Source: Cytidiella melzeri (Eukaryota; Basidiomycota; Agaricomycetes; Polyporales; Irpicaceae). From it: a stretch of DNA of 35,110 nt. The notes beneath the pieces were generated by a model, which was not told the DNA's origin, did no database searches, and saw only the letters and a list, made by a program, of their open reading frames with translations. The stretch lies in NCBI GenBank assembly GCA_022592445.1, contig JABYQR010000432.1, forward strand, positions 1-35,110, read 5' to 3'. Position 1 is the first letter of the stretch; the number at the start of each line of letters is the position of its first letter. Shown here in pieces: positions 1 to 9,506 of the stretch. The translations under genes and the position numbers were made by a program.

Positions 1-884
1 AAAATGACCGGGGACGCGGAGGAATAGTTGTAGCGCGAAGTGCCGGCGAGTGGATTACCGCCTGTTTTAAGTCGTCTTGCGCTTTCTCCTGGTCAGGTCC
101 CCATTCGAATTCTACGTCCTTACGCGTTAGCTTCACCAAATGATGGGCGCGATGTGCGAAGTTCTTGATGAAAATCCGAAGCACGCCGACCGTGCCTAGG
201 AACGCGCGAACCTCGGTAAGCGATCGACAAGGGCCCCAGTTGCGAATGGCCGCGACGCGATCCTCACTGGGCTCCCTCCCGTGACGAGTGCAGCGATGCC
301 CCACGACGTTCGTCTCTGGAGCTATAATGAGCGATTTTAATGCAGAAAACGTACCGCCGCAGTATTTCATGCGCTGTACCACGCGGTTACAATTCTCGAA
401 GTGTTCGTGCACGAAGACGCGAATGCCCGGGTTTTGAATAAGAACCGTCGGCCTGCCTTCGCGATCCGTACGCTCGTCTGCTGGTCCCTTGATGGGTACG
501 TCGTCGATATACGGAATGGTGACGTCGGGAATCTCGGGCTGTAGGATATGCGTAACGTCTTCGTGAAAAATCGGCACCGAGTTCGTCCAGCCCATAGGTA
601 ACGTAGTCAGTCGCATCGCGCCGAAAGGCGTTTGGAAGGTGGTCATGTCGCGCGAGGATTCTGCGAGCGGTCGATTATCGTAACCCACGAACAGGTCCAA
701 GATTCCTCCGCAGGCGCGGCCGCCAAAGCTTTCGGCGAGATGGTCTGGCATGGGCGTGACTCCCGAGTGCTGAATGGTGACGCGGTTTAGCGGTTCCAAA
801 GAGTGTACAATGCGAAGCGCGCCGGACTTCTTCGCGACCGGGAACCAGCGCGAGCGATAAGTGGCGTTGAAGGTTCGTAGACCC
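1..884 (-). pseudogene. Gypsy A reverse transcriptase domain (partial)
   Basis: One uninterrupted minus-strand frame from about 884 to the left edge encodes a Ty3/Gypsy reverse transcriptase. Visible in order: SRWFPVAKKSGALRIV (fingers), the TPMPDHL stretch, GGILDLFVGYDNRPL (first catalytic Asp region), TTFQTPFGAMRLTTLPMGW, and the active-site motif IPYIDDVPIKGP near 490-525. It continues through a thumb/connection region to the start of the RNase H tether at the left edge. This type, with YIDDVPIKG, is common in basidiomycete Gypsy elements. The next upstream coding segment (891-1673) ends in a stop in another frame, so an indel near 860-890 separates the two. The domain itself has no internal stop, suggesting fairly recent decay. 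Confidence 0.88.
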
Positions 885-890
885 CGGCCT

Positions 891-1673
891 TCATCTTCTC
901 GCGTATGATCTACAGCATTCGTCGTATATCCCAGGCGGTATTGGCATGTTCCTTTCGACCCACGGGATGTGATCGATAACCGGGAATTCGACCGGCGGAA
1001 AGAAGTCCTCGCGAAACTTGCCTCGCTCGTCGTCGGACCACGCGAAAGCGTCGTTGTGTAGCATGTAGAAGTAGTGTAAGAGGCGACGCTCTTCTGGCCA
1101 AAGGAAGTCCCCGCCATGGAGCTTGTCAACCTCGCGCATTCGTTCCTCGGTATAGCGTCCTCGAGGCGCGAAGTCGGGGATGTTCGCATAGTCGATGACC
1201 GGCATAGTCGCGAGCGGGTCACCTTGGATGGCGCGCACGATGCGAAACTCGCGAGGCAGCGTGGCCTTAACGGGTTTCACTTTTAGGTGTACGGGTTTGT
1301 ACTTTTTCTTTGCGCCTACGAACGCGTCGCGCATAGCATTAGATTCGACCCCCAGAGTATGCCAGGCGGTCGGCGAGAGAGATGAAATAAGATCGAGAAA
1401 GGGAAGTTGAGCTAGCATATTCTGTAATTTTGCGTTTTCTGTTATGTCGGTAGGCGCGGTCGAGAGTGAAGAGTCGAAAGTAGAGTATAAGTTAAACATA
1501 GTGTACACAGAGGCGAGGAAACGAGATTCGGGAGTCATGGAAGGGGTATTATGGAGATCTCCTCGAGTGTTGCTCGAATCCTCGATTCTCAAAAATCCTT
1601 TTCGGGTAGGCGAAAACGAGCGGGACCGCGCGGTCGCGTCGGCACCGTGATAACCTTTTTCGTGTTTGGACAA
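891..1673 (-). pseudogene. Gypsy A pol linker segment between protease and RT
   Basis: Open minus-strand frame that overlaps the protease frame at its start and ends 5' of the RT. It contains KYKPVHLKVKPVKATLP and FRIVRAIQGDPLATMP, then a region ending IPPGIYDECCRSYARR before a stop. Chromodomain-less Gypsy polyproteins have such a linker between protease and RT, and its end should continue into the RT fingers. Here the continuation is one base out of frame. The N-terminal part of the listed frame (before about 1550) overlaps the end of the protease frame and is probably not coding there. It is a fragment of a broken polyprotein, not an independent gene. Confidence 0.7.
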
Positions 1674-2164
1674 TGCAGCGTAATCGTTTGGTCCTCATTG
1701 TCGAAGTTGCGCACGACCGTGGACGCGATGACATCGAAGGGCCGTCCGAGAAGTATGTCATACGCAGTCTGGCGGATTACGTGGACCTGTAGGTAGAACG
1801 TCATGTCGCCTATAGTAAAGGGTACGTTGCGCGCCAGGCCGAGCGACTTGTCAACTTCGCCGTTCGCGCTCTGCATCTTGATGCGCACTGTAGGGTCATA
1901 AGTAAAACCCAAAGCGTGACATACCGCTTCCGACGCGGCAACAATCTGGCAACCTGGATCCAATATGGCGTCGATCTCCTCGGTCCCTGCTACGACCACG
2001 CGGACTGTCCTGAGCGCGTGCGTCTCGCGAGCCGCCAAGAATGGTTCCGCGGTTTCACCTGGTGGGAGAGCCCGCAGGTACGCCTCATATGGATCGCCAA
2101 GTCGTAGGATGCGTTTCGATTCGGCCCCATCGACGTAAGAGACCTCTGCTTGCGGTAGCACCAC
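1589..2164 (-). pseudogene. Gypsy A aspartic protease (retropepsin) region
   Basis: The segment carries a retropepsin-like fold: VVVAGTEEIDAILDPGCQIV at the position of the catalytic D-S/T-G motif, a central part with MQSANGEVDKSLGLARNVPF, and the conserved C-terminal flank TAYDILLGRPFDVI. The catalytic triplet reads D-P-G rather than D-S/T-G, followed by Cys. The strong match of the flanks (AYDILLGRPF) makes the assignment secure. It is out of frame with the segments on both sides (gag tail/linker upstream, RT linker downstream), so the copy is broken. Whether D-P-G is ancestral in this lineage or a lesion cannot be told from one copy. Confidence 0.8.
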
Positions 2165-2354
2165 CTCGCTTCCGCCTCGAAGAAGTTAGCCACGTTCGGC
2201 GGACCCTGGACCGGCGCGCGCTTCGGCGTGATGAGGTTGCGCATCCGACTACGCATGTCTGGCGACAGCGCGAAAAGTTCTTCAGGCGACAGCGAGACCT
2301 GCTGTTCCTTCAGCGTACGGTTTAGAACACTTTCGACTATCAGGGGATTTTCGA

Positions 2355-2711
2355 TTATGGTGGTGGTACGATACGCTGGTTCTTTCGCCTGGCCGTTGGC
2401 TTCGCCGGGGCCGCTACGTTCCGTTGAAACGGTGGCAAGTACGTCGCGTCCTTCGCCGCGGCGTGCGGGTGTTCGGGTTCTTTTGTTGGTTGCGGGACTG
2501 CCGGAGCCGACGTCGGATTGACTTCCTTTTCGGTCGGCGCCTCCGCAGGCTTAGTCGCGGTCCTAGCCACTCGCGCCGGCGCTGGCAGGATTCCTGGTCT
2601 GCCCCGTCCTGGTCGCGGCGGAACGTATACGCCGTCGAACTTCTGCTTGGCGCTGCGCAGCGCGCGGATTTCGTTTTCTAGAGCCAGGATACGATCGTCT
2701 TCCTCGCCTCC
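2355..2711 (-). pseudogene. Gypsy A gag/pol junction segment
   Basis: Minus-strand frame running from just after the gag stop (2711) to a stop at 2355. It begins with a helix-rich stretch, EEDDRILALENEIRALRSAK, like the coiled-coil tail seen at the end of many fungal Gag proteins, then a Pro/Ala-rich linker with PTEKEVNPTSAPAVPQPTKE. It is in the -1 frame relative to the gag stop, but no recognisable slippery heptamer precedes that stop, so an indel is the simpler explanation. It is followed by another frame change before the protease. Confidence 0.55.
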
Positions 2712-3898
2712 TAAGCATACGCCGACGTCGCCTCATCCGCGCGGGCCGCGTCGTCCTCGACTATGTCAAACAGCATTGCCTGCTGGGGCTGCTGCGTCGG
2801 GTCGCCAAACACCTCGTCCAGTACCGCGTTATAGGCGATGTCGTTCGGAGTCGTCCTCTGACCCGGATTTCGTCGATGCCACTCGTTAACGCGATGGCGC
2901 ATACAGGAACCAGGCAGGCTCCTTGGGATAAAGCTGCCTCCCGGAAGGACTATCTTGTTTTCCCGGTTGCGCTGAATCATGCCGCCGGTGATATCGGTCT
3001 TCACCGTGTCGCAGTTGTTCACCGTATGGCCCGGCAGACCACAGTAATGACAGAGGTTCGAACCGCTAGTCGACGAAGGCTCTGGAGCCGGTGCATTCCC
3101 CGCCTGCGCGGCGCGGTTCTGCGCTGCTAGGGACAAGTCAGCTTGGCTCATCAGGTACTTGACCTTCTCCTGCAGCTCGTTGATGTCCTCCTGCTTCAAC
3201 CTGGTCTGCCACTCGTTCGCCGGTAATTCACGAGGCACATATAGAGTTGTTCGCTGGTGGGCGCTGCTGGCTTCGCCGCCGTCGCCGGAGGTGCGCTATA
3301 CGTCGAGCTGGGTGCTACGGAGGTCCCGTGAAGAAAGAACTGCATCGCGTCGTTGATGTCCTTGACCTTGTAGCCGTCCGCTGGATGGATGTCGGGGAAC
3401 TTGACTTGCAGCCGCGTCGCGATGTGCTTTATTTGCGGACCGATCGCCTCCTGACACCAGCGGTTCTTGTCGATCTCTGAGATCTTCGAGTTCTTAACCA
3501 GCCAGGTCGACTGCGTACTGTAGTTGCGGTAGAATTCGGCCCAGTCGCCTAAGGTACGGAACCCTTTCTGCTTCCAACTGGCTACGTATTCTATAAGGCC
3601 CTGTCTTGTATAGAGCGCCGTCGCGTCTGCGCCTGGGTAACACTTGAGACCTCCGCTTTCCAGTCTTCGTAGGTTTCCGTCGCCGCGTAGCTTTCGAGCT
3701 CCTCCCACTGGTCCTGTACCGTGATGTCTACGTAGTTCGCGGCGTACTTCTTCTTCGCCTGCGCGTCCTGCACATTCGCGCGCGTGAATAACGTTTCGAG
3801 TGTGTCGAAGTAACGCGCCAACGTCCGGGGCTCCGATTGATCGAACTTAGGCGCGTGCTTGTCGCCGATCAAGGGCATAGTTTGTGCTGCGGCCATCG
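2711..3898 (-). pseudogene. Gypsy A gag, frameshifted
   Basis: The likely start is ATG 3898, whose product begins MAAAQTMPLIGDKHAPKF, a typical opening of basidiomycete Gypsy Gag proteins. The capsid-like region continues to about 3645, changes frame there, changes again near 3235, and ends with a zinc knuckle CHYCGLPGHTVNNC (CX2CX4HX4C, near 3050) and a stop at 2711. The frame open up to 4112 has no ATG before 3898. Gag would bind and package the element RNA; this copy cannot make it because of two indels. The leader between the LTR (4335) and 3898 contains no ATG. Confidence 0.85.
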
Positions 3899-4334
3899 TG
3901 ACTACTAGTCTGGCGTTTGGTGGAAATTGTTGTATTTTAGTTCGAATCCGCCCTATTATCGCGGTTGTAGGAGATTGCGAGCGGGCTCGAGTAGTCGATG
4001 TTGGGGATAAAGGGTGTGCTGAAGGAAGAGGCGCTTCCGTAGGAGATTCGGGGCTAGGGAGAGTAACGTTTGGTGTAGAGAATTTGGGAGTCGGCAACCT
4101 AGAACTTGGCACAGGAGTAGCTTGTCGCCTTCGATTTTGCGGGCTGCCGCTCGTCCTCGCCGGATAATTGCTTCCGGGTTGTCCTGTGCTTCTGTTAATA
4201 CCGGGCTTGATAAACTTCCGCCCCTTTGTCTCCTCGGAATTCTGGATCCTCTGGAACTCGTCTTGCCTTCTCTTCCGCGAAGCACGAGTGAAACTAGCGA
4301 AATCTATAGAGACCCCTCGCGGTGGGCTCCAAAA
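3899..4334 (-). other. Gypsy A leader between 5' LTR and gag
   Basis: This stretch of 436 bases lies downstream of the LTR in the element's sense. It starts with TTTTGGAGCCCACCGCGAGG; the TGG three bases in is a candidate primer-binding site (primer tRNA not assigned). No ATG is present on the sense strand anywhere in the stretch. With the LTR part it forms an ATG-free leader of about 1019 bases after ORF0. Confidence 0.7.
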
Positions 4335-4598
4335 TGAGACACTGAGTCACGCTTCAAACTAAGAACAACCTTAAAGACAACACTACCACCCACGAAGTGG
4401 CAATAGAAGTGTAAAGGTGTGGAAGCGCGGAAGTGTTAAAGTGTGCGAGGTGGTCTTAGAGTCCTAGTTTTACCTGTGCTAAAAGAGCGACAAGGTTTAT
4501 GATAAAGTGTATGCGCAGGGAGCTAGGTGGGCAACTACCACGCGTATCACGGGTAAAAGGCAAGTCGGCGCGGTGAAAGCAAAAGAGTTATAGCGCGG
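4335..4598 (-). repeat. Gypsy A 5' LTR (LTR2), inner part
   Basis: This is the gag-proximal end of the LTR, split from the rest by the solo LTR at 4599-6427. It starts TGAGACACTGAGTCACGC on the plus strand, matching TGTGACACTGAG of LTR1 and the inverted end of LTR3. It is collinear with the part that resumes at 6432. Confidence 0.9.
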
Positions 4599-5186
4599 TG
4601 TGACACTGAGTCACGCTTCAAACTAAGAACAACCTTAAAGACAACACTACCACCCACGAAGTGGCAATAGAAGTGTAAAGGTGTGGAAGCGCGGAAGTGT
4701 TAAAGTAATGCGAGGTGGTCTAAGAGTCCTAGTTTTACCTGTGCTAAAAGAGCGACAAGGTTTTTGTGATATTGTTTATATGAAGGGAACTAGACGGGCA
4801 ACTACCACGTGTATCGCGGGTAAAAGGGGCAAGTCGGCGCGGTGAAAGCGAAAGAGTTATAGCGCGGCTCCAAGAGAGCGCGCGTGAAAGGTCGCGGCTT
4901 GTGGGAAAACGGCGCGCGGAGGGACTCAGAAGATCAACGCAGACGCAATATGAATCTCGAACACAAAACGCGGTCGCTGGTGAAGATGAAGTGGTCGCTG
5001 TAAAACGCGGGCGCAGTGAAAGTGAACGCAGTAAGCTCGACGCAGTGAAGATGAAACGCAACGCAGTAACGCAGTAAGATAACGCAGTTAAAAAGCAAAC
5101 GCAGTATAACGAAGCCGAAAGGAAACGTGAGAGAAAGATAAGCTAATGGCGCGCGAGTCGTAGCGGAAGGCTATGTGAGATCGCCG

Positions 5187-5714
5187 TCAAGTGAACTCGA
5201 CAGACTGCGCGCGGGGGCGGTAGTGTAGAACAACACCTCCCGAGCGGCGATGCGTATTACAAGCAAACGCGTGGCCAACGACGACGTTGGTAGAGCTGGT
5301 AAGATTGAACTGTACTAGTTCGCACTCGTGACCCTCGCCTTCAAAGTCTGGAGATAGCCAGCAATCTGGGTGCGGCGCGCGCGGGCGATCGCAGTCAAGT
5401 GGGACGAAAGGTCCTGTACGTAGGGGAATTGGATGGTCGCTCTGAGTGTCGCAATAGGAGCAGTTATCGAGCGAGTCCGCGACAGAGGCGACGGACGACG
5501 CTGGCGAGGGTGATTTAGGAGTAGGTCTCTCGGGGGAGACCGTAGGCGCTGCTGAGGGCTCGGGCGGCGGCGTGGGCGCGGGGATGGTGGGATAACGGCG
5601 TTGAATCTCGCGCGGGCGCGGGCTGAAAGGGCAACGGCCGGTGGGTGAATGGGGAACAGTGGGACAGCAGCGGCAGGCTCGAGGCGGGTTGTCGTTGTTG
5701 GACGCCGCGGTCAT
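5187..5714 (-). CDS. ORF0 copy 1: Cys/His-rich protein encoded inside LTR1
   Basis: A 175-codon frame starting with the first ATG downstream of the LTR TATA box and containing no other ATG in any sense frame. Residues near the start form C-x2-C-x4-H-x5-C (CRCCPTVPHSPTGRC), close to a retroviral zinc knuckle (CX2CX4HX4C) but with one extra residue. The middle is Pro/Ser-rich (PTPPPEPSAAPTVSPERP), and a second Cys/His cluster follows (NCSYCDTQSDHP). All three LTR copies keep exactly 175 codons without indels although the LTRs differ in length. Function is unknown; an RNA-binding accessory role is a guess from the knuckle-like motif. As a solo LTR it may or may not be expressed. Confidence 0.6.
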   Translation of the reverse strand: MTAASNNDNPPRACRCCPTVPHSPTGRCPFSPRPREIQRRYPTIPAPTPPPEPSAAPTVSPERPTPKSPSPASSVASVADSLDNCSYCDTQSDHPIPLRTGPFVPLDCDRPRAPHPDCWLSPDFEGEGHECELVQFNLTSSTNVVVGHAFACNTHRRSGGVVLHYRPRAQSVEFT

Positions 5715-5864
5715 AAACGTGGAAGAGATCGCAATGAGGCAACGCAGGAGAGGCTACAGCTAGGGACGCGAAGAGACTCCCTCGACGCGAGCGCAAAGTG
5801 TAAAATATACTCTGGGAACTGGGGTGTGGATTGATTGATTTTCCTACGCAGTACAAGCAACACC

Positions 5865-5872
5865 TTTTTATA
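5865..5872 (-). promoter_or_regulatory. TATA box of LTR1
   Basis: TATAAAAA on the minus strand, about 150 bases upstream of the ORF0 ATG at 5714, with no ATG between them. The equivalent site in the two other LTR copies is TATATAAA. Confidence 0.65.
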
Positions 5873-6750
5873 CCCTGGAGACCCTCTCCTAAACCTTTCC
5901 TTCTATGGCCTAAACCCAAACGCGAGAGCGAGGAAACAGGGTGGCAGAATACTTCCGTCTGCGGAGGCAAAATGTCCAGCGAGTCGACGCCTGGCGGGAC
6001 ACAGCGCTGGTCGACGCGGAGTAGCGGCGCGCGCCCTTGCGCTGCAGAGGCGCCAACCGTCGCGAGCCGGTGATGAGGCGCCGTCCAGGAGTTGCACAGC
6101 GTGGCGTGATAGGAGTCTTCCTGAAACGGGGTTCGCGCGTCAAGTTTCTTCTACCGTTGGTCCGACCCGTGTCCTAAACACCTGGTGGCTGGCCGGCCCA
6201 TGCTCCGATGCAAAAAGGGGCGTGTCTGTGTGTCAGAGTTCGGTGCGATTCCTCGGCCTCGGATGTTTCCGGCGCATTGCTCCTTGTCAAGTCCTCGGAT
6301 CCTCGGCGAACTCCTCGTACTCGTGACGTTGGGAAAGTGGAGGGACTTGCCGCGCAGGATGACGCGGGCCGCGCAAATGGCGGGCTGCTGCCGGTTCTCC
6401 GCGCCTAGCCGATTTCCGGGCGTATCAGCGGCTCCAAGAGAACGCGCGGCAGATGTCGCGACCTGTAGGAAAACGGCGCGCGGAGGGACGCAGAAGATAA
6501 ACGCAGGCGCAATACGAATCTCGAACACAAAACGCGGTCGCTGGTGAAGATGAAGTAGTCGCTGTAAAACGCGGGCGCAGTGAAAGTGAACGCAGTAAGC
6601 TCGACGCAGTGAAGGTGAAATGCAACACAGTAACGCAGTAAAATAACGCAGTTAAAAAGCAAACGCAGTATAACGAAGCCGAAAGGAAACGTAAGAGAAA
6701 GATAAATTAATGGCGCGCAGGTCGCAGCGGAAGACTATGTGAGATCGCCG

Positions 6751-7278
6751 TCAATTGGACTCTGCTGACTGCGCGCGGGGGCGGTAGTGTAGAACAACAC
6801 CTCCCGAGCGGCGATGCGTATTACAGGCAAATGCGTGGCCAACGACGACGTTGGTAGAGCTGGTAAGATTGAACTGCACTAGTTCGCACTCGTGATCCTC
6901 GCCTTCAAAGTCTGGAGATAGCCAGCAACCTGGGTGCGGCGCGCGCGGGCAATCGCAGTCGAGCGGGACGAAAGGTCCTGAACGTAGGGGAATTGGGTGG
7001 GTGCTCTGAGTGTCGCAATAGGAGCAGTTATCAAGCGAGTCCGCGACGGAGGCGACGGACAATGCTGGCGAGGGTGATTTAGGAGTTGATCTCTCAGGGG
7101 AGACCGTAGGCGCTGCTGAGGGTTCTGGCGGCGGCGTGGGCGTGGGGATGATGGGATAACAGCGTGGAACCTCGCGCGGGCGCGGGCTGTAAGGGCAGCG
7201 ACCGTCGGGTAGGTGGGGAACGGTGGGACAGTAACGGCAGACTCGAGGCGGGTTGTTGTTGGTAGACGCAGCGGACAT
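6751..7278 (-). CDS. ORF0 copy 2: Cys/His-rich protein encoded in the Gypsy A 5' LTR
   Basis: Same 175-codon protein as in LTR1 and LTR3, here in the LTR that drives Gypsy A. It opens MSAASTNNNPPRVCRYC. The knuckle-like motif is CRYCPTVPHLPDGRC and the second cluster NCSYCDTQSTHP. Compared codon by codon with copy 3 I count about 9 synonymous and 16 non-synonymous codon differences, which is at most weak evidence for purifying selection. It would be the 5'-most frame on the element's genomic RNA; the next ATG in the sense direction, after removing the nested solo LTR, is that of gag. Confidence 0.62.
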   Translation of the reverse strand: MSAASTNNNPPRVCRYCPTVPHLPDGRCPYSPRPREVPRCYPIIPTPTPPPEPSAAPTVSPERSTPKSPSPALSVASVADSLDNCSYCDTQSTHPIPLRSGPFVPLDCDCPRAPHPGCWLSPDFEGEDHECELVQFNLTSSTNVVVGHAFACNTHRRSGGVVLHYRPRAQSAESN

Positions 7279-7428
7279 AAACGGGAAAGAAGTTGCAATG
7301 AGACAACGCAGAAGAAGCTACGGCTATGGGCGCGAAGAGACTCCCTTGTCGCGAACGCAAAGCGTAAAGTGAACTCTGGACACTGGGGTGGGGATTGATT
7401 GATTTTCACGCAGTAAAAACAACACCTT

Positions 7429-7436
7429 TTTATATA
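7429..7436 (-). promoter_or_regulatory. TATA box of the Gypsy A 5' LTR
   Basis: TATATAAA on the minus strand, about 150 bases upstream of the ORF0 ATG (7278). It defines U3 to its right, and transcripts would start near 7400. Confidence 0.7.
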
Positions 7437-8013
7437 CCCTAAAGACCCTCTCCTAAACCTTTCCTTCTATGTCCTAAACCCAAACGCGAGAGCGAGGAAA
7501 CAGGGTGGCAGAATACTTCCGTCTGCGGAGGCAAAATGTCCAGCGAGTCGACGCCCGGCGGGACACAGCGTTGGTCGACGCGGAGTAGCGGCACGCGCCC
7601 TTGCGCTGAAGAGGCGCCAACCGTCGCGAGCAGGTGATGAGGCACCGTCCAGGAGTTGCACAGCGTGGCGCGATAGGAGTCTTCCTGAAACGGGGTTCGC
7701 GCGTCAAGTTTCTTCTACCATTGGTCCGACCCGCGTCCGAAACTCTTGGTGGCTGTCCGGCCCATGCTCCGATGCAAAAGGGGCGTGTCTGTGAGTCAGA
7801 GTTTGGTGCGATTCCTCGGCCTCGGATGTTTCCGGCGCGTTGCTGCTCCTTGTCAAGTCCTCGGATCCTCGGCGAACTCCTCGTGACCTCGGGGAACTCC
7901 TCGTGCCCGTGACGCTGGGAAAGTGGAGGGACTTGCCGCTCAGGATGACGCGGGCCGTGCAAATGGCGGGCTGCTGCCGGGTCTCCGCGCCTAGCCGATT
8001 TCCGGGCGTATCA

Positions 8014-9190
8014 GCGGTGACAAATGTTTCTGGTTATATATATGCTCAAGTGCCTTGTGATCGGTACAGATTCGAAATTGCGCTCCATGCAACAAAGGTC
8101 GGAACCGCTTCAGGGATTCAATTATGGCAAGTAATTCCTGTTCGTGTACAGGGTAATTCTGCTGAGCCGAATCAAACTTTCCCGACCAGAAACTTATCAC
8201 CCCTGCCTTATGTATATCATTCCCTTGACTGACATACCCACTCGCGCCAGTGAGTGACGCGTCGGTAACCAGATTTATGGTTTCGGCCTCAGGTGAGTAG
8301 TCTAGAGCTATGCAGCGGTGATCCCGCCATTTATGCACTATCTCTTTCACCTGTTCGAATGCGCGCTGATGGGTGTCTCTCCATTCCCAGTTACGCGTCG
8401 CCCCCGTTATAGGTGCCAGTACCCCCATTGGAATACGGATCCCTTCGCAATCCGGGGCTAAGAAACCCACCGCTCGGAGGAAGCTACTCAAGAGACCCTT
8501 ATTGGTAGGTACCTTCCAGTTCACTACTGAGTCCACCTTGTGCGGATCCATGGTGATGCCCTTCTCATCAATCACATGCCCCAGGATTTTCAGTTTTGCT
8601 GCAAAGAAGTGCATCTTGTCGGGTCCAAGGTAAAATTTCTCGCGTCGCAACACCTCAAAAACCATTCTGATATGTCTCATGTGGTCCTTGATAGAATCGG
8701 AGTATATCACGATATCGTCCAAGTATACGTCCATGAATACTCCAATGAAGGGTGCAAATATGTGATTCATTACTGTCTGGTACGTCGCCGGTCCGTTACA
8801 ATCCCCTTGTTGTAGTACTAAACTCTCCATTGTACCGTCAGGCGTGTTAAAAATTGTTCGTCCCACATGTTCAGGTACTATACGGATCTGCTCGTACGCG
8901 TCCTTTCCGTCTATCAAACTTTGGTATTTGTGTCTGACAACGTTACGTAGTATCCCATTGATATCCGGAAGCGGCGCCGCTAGTTTCTGTGTATTTGCAT
9001 TCTGCTGATGTAGATCGAACACCGTTCTCAGGCGAATCTGTCCATCCTCACGAGCCGGCTTTGGTATCAGGAGCATAGGAAGTGCATTAGTCCCTGATGC
9101 CACTCGCCATCGTCCACTGTCGAGGTACGCTTGTTTTTTTCTCTCCATAGAGGCTTTAGTGCCTCGGGGCACTTTGACGGTCTCCATGAA
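8014..9190 (-). pseudogene. Gypsy B reverse transcriptase and truncated RNase H
   Basis: A single frame shows the Ty3/Gypsy RT series: LPMLLIPKPAREDGQIRL, TVFDLHQQNANTQKL, the first Asp region QSLIDGKDAYEQIRI, then NTPDGTMESLVLQQGDCNGP, the catalytic VFMDVYLDDIVIYSD, the region LKILGHVIDEKGI, and the RNase H domain opening NLVTDASLTGASGYVSQ with FWSGKFDSAQQNYPVHEQE and RICTDHKALEHIYNQKHLS. It stops there because the Gypsy A LTR was inserted. At the upstream end, a run of seven A (near 9135) has lost one base compared with what would join this frame to the preceding segment, so a -1 frameshift separates RT from protease. A sequencing error in the homopolymer is possible. Confidence 0.9.
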
Positions 9191-9506
9191 TAGACTTTGT
9201 TTTTGTCAATCAACGGTATTGTATGATTGATGGCTCTCAACGGTGGTAATTCGGCTCGTGCCGCGTCCTGGTATAAGTCGGCTGCCTCCTCTGCTAACTG
9301 TCTGCGCAAGGTGTCCAGTTCTTGTTCGAATATCTCTGCAGAAGCTGATTCGATAACGTCAATTTCTTCACCCTCAAGTGGTAGAGGCTCAGCTGACCCT
9401 ACCGCTATCCGAGTAGGATTCAAATCAATGGCTAACTTGTGTTGAAAGATAAAAGGTGTGCCTAAAATCGCATCGTAATTGTCCAAGTTGACTACGTCAA
9501 ACCGTT
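9067..9506 (-). pseudogene. Gypsy B protease C-terminus and protease-RT linker
   Basis: Begins at the solo LTR boundary with KRFDVVNLDNYDAILGTPF, the conserved C-terminal flank of Gypsy retropepsins. It continues through an acidic linker (EGEEIDVIESASAEIFEQE) to YSWRPSKCPEALKPLWREK, which leads into the RT. It runs out of frame at the A-homopolymer described for the RT. Joined across the solo LTR it is exactly in frame with the protease N-terminus at 10265 and above. Confidence 0.85.

Larger units (their letters stand above)
4599..6427 (-). repeat. Solo LTR of the Gypsy A family (LTR1) nested in LTR2
   Basis: A complete LTR of 1829 bases, TGTGACACTGAG to GGGCGTATCA on the plus strand, flanked by a 4-base target duplication GCGG (4595-4598 and 6428-6431). 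Deleting the LTR and one duplicate restores LTR2 exactly, as judged against LTR3 and LTR1 itself across the same point. No internal element remains, so it arose by LTR-LTR recombination. In its sense (minus) it has a TATA box at 5865-5872 and the ORF0 reading frame at 5187-5714. Confidence 0.92.
1..8013 (-). mobile_element. Gypsy A: Ty3/Gypsy element, 5' portion, decayed
   Basis: Read leftwards on the minus strand: 5' LTR (8013 to 4335, interrupted by a solo LTR at 4599-6427), a leader with a possible primer-binding site just after the LTR (4332 downwards, beginning TGGAGCCCACCGCG), gag from ATG 3898, protease (about 1650-2160) and reverse transcriptase (1-884). RNase H, integrase and the 3' LTR lie left of the window. 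The element is inserted in Gypsy B's RNase H coding sequence; the bases right of the LTR (8014-8017, GCGG) are the expected target duplication. Gag and pol lie in several different frames, so this copy is not functional. Confidence 0.9.
6432..8013 (-). repeat. Gypsy A 5' LTR (LTR2), outer part
   Basis: This is the outer 1582 bases of the Gypsy A 5' LTR, ending GGGCGTATCA at 8013. Together with 4335-4598 the LTR is about 1846 bases. It carries a TATA box (7429-7436) and ORF0 copy 2 in the sense direction. The right boundary is fixed because Gypsy B RNase H coding sequence begins straight after it. Confidence 0.92.

Noticed and set aside
2700..2720. A Ty1-like fr/shift sequence CTTAGG at the Gypsy A gag stop
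   Set aside because: It is not in the phase that Ty1 uses, and gag/pol of this copy is broken at several other points, so an indel is likelier.
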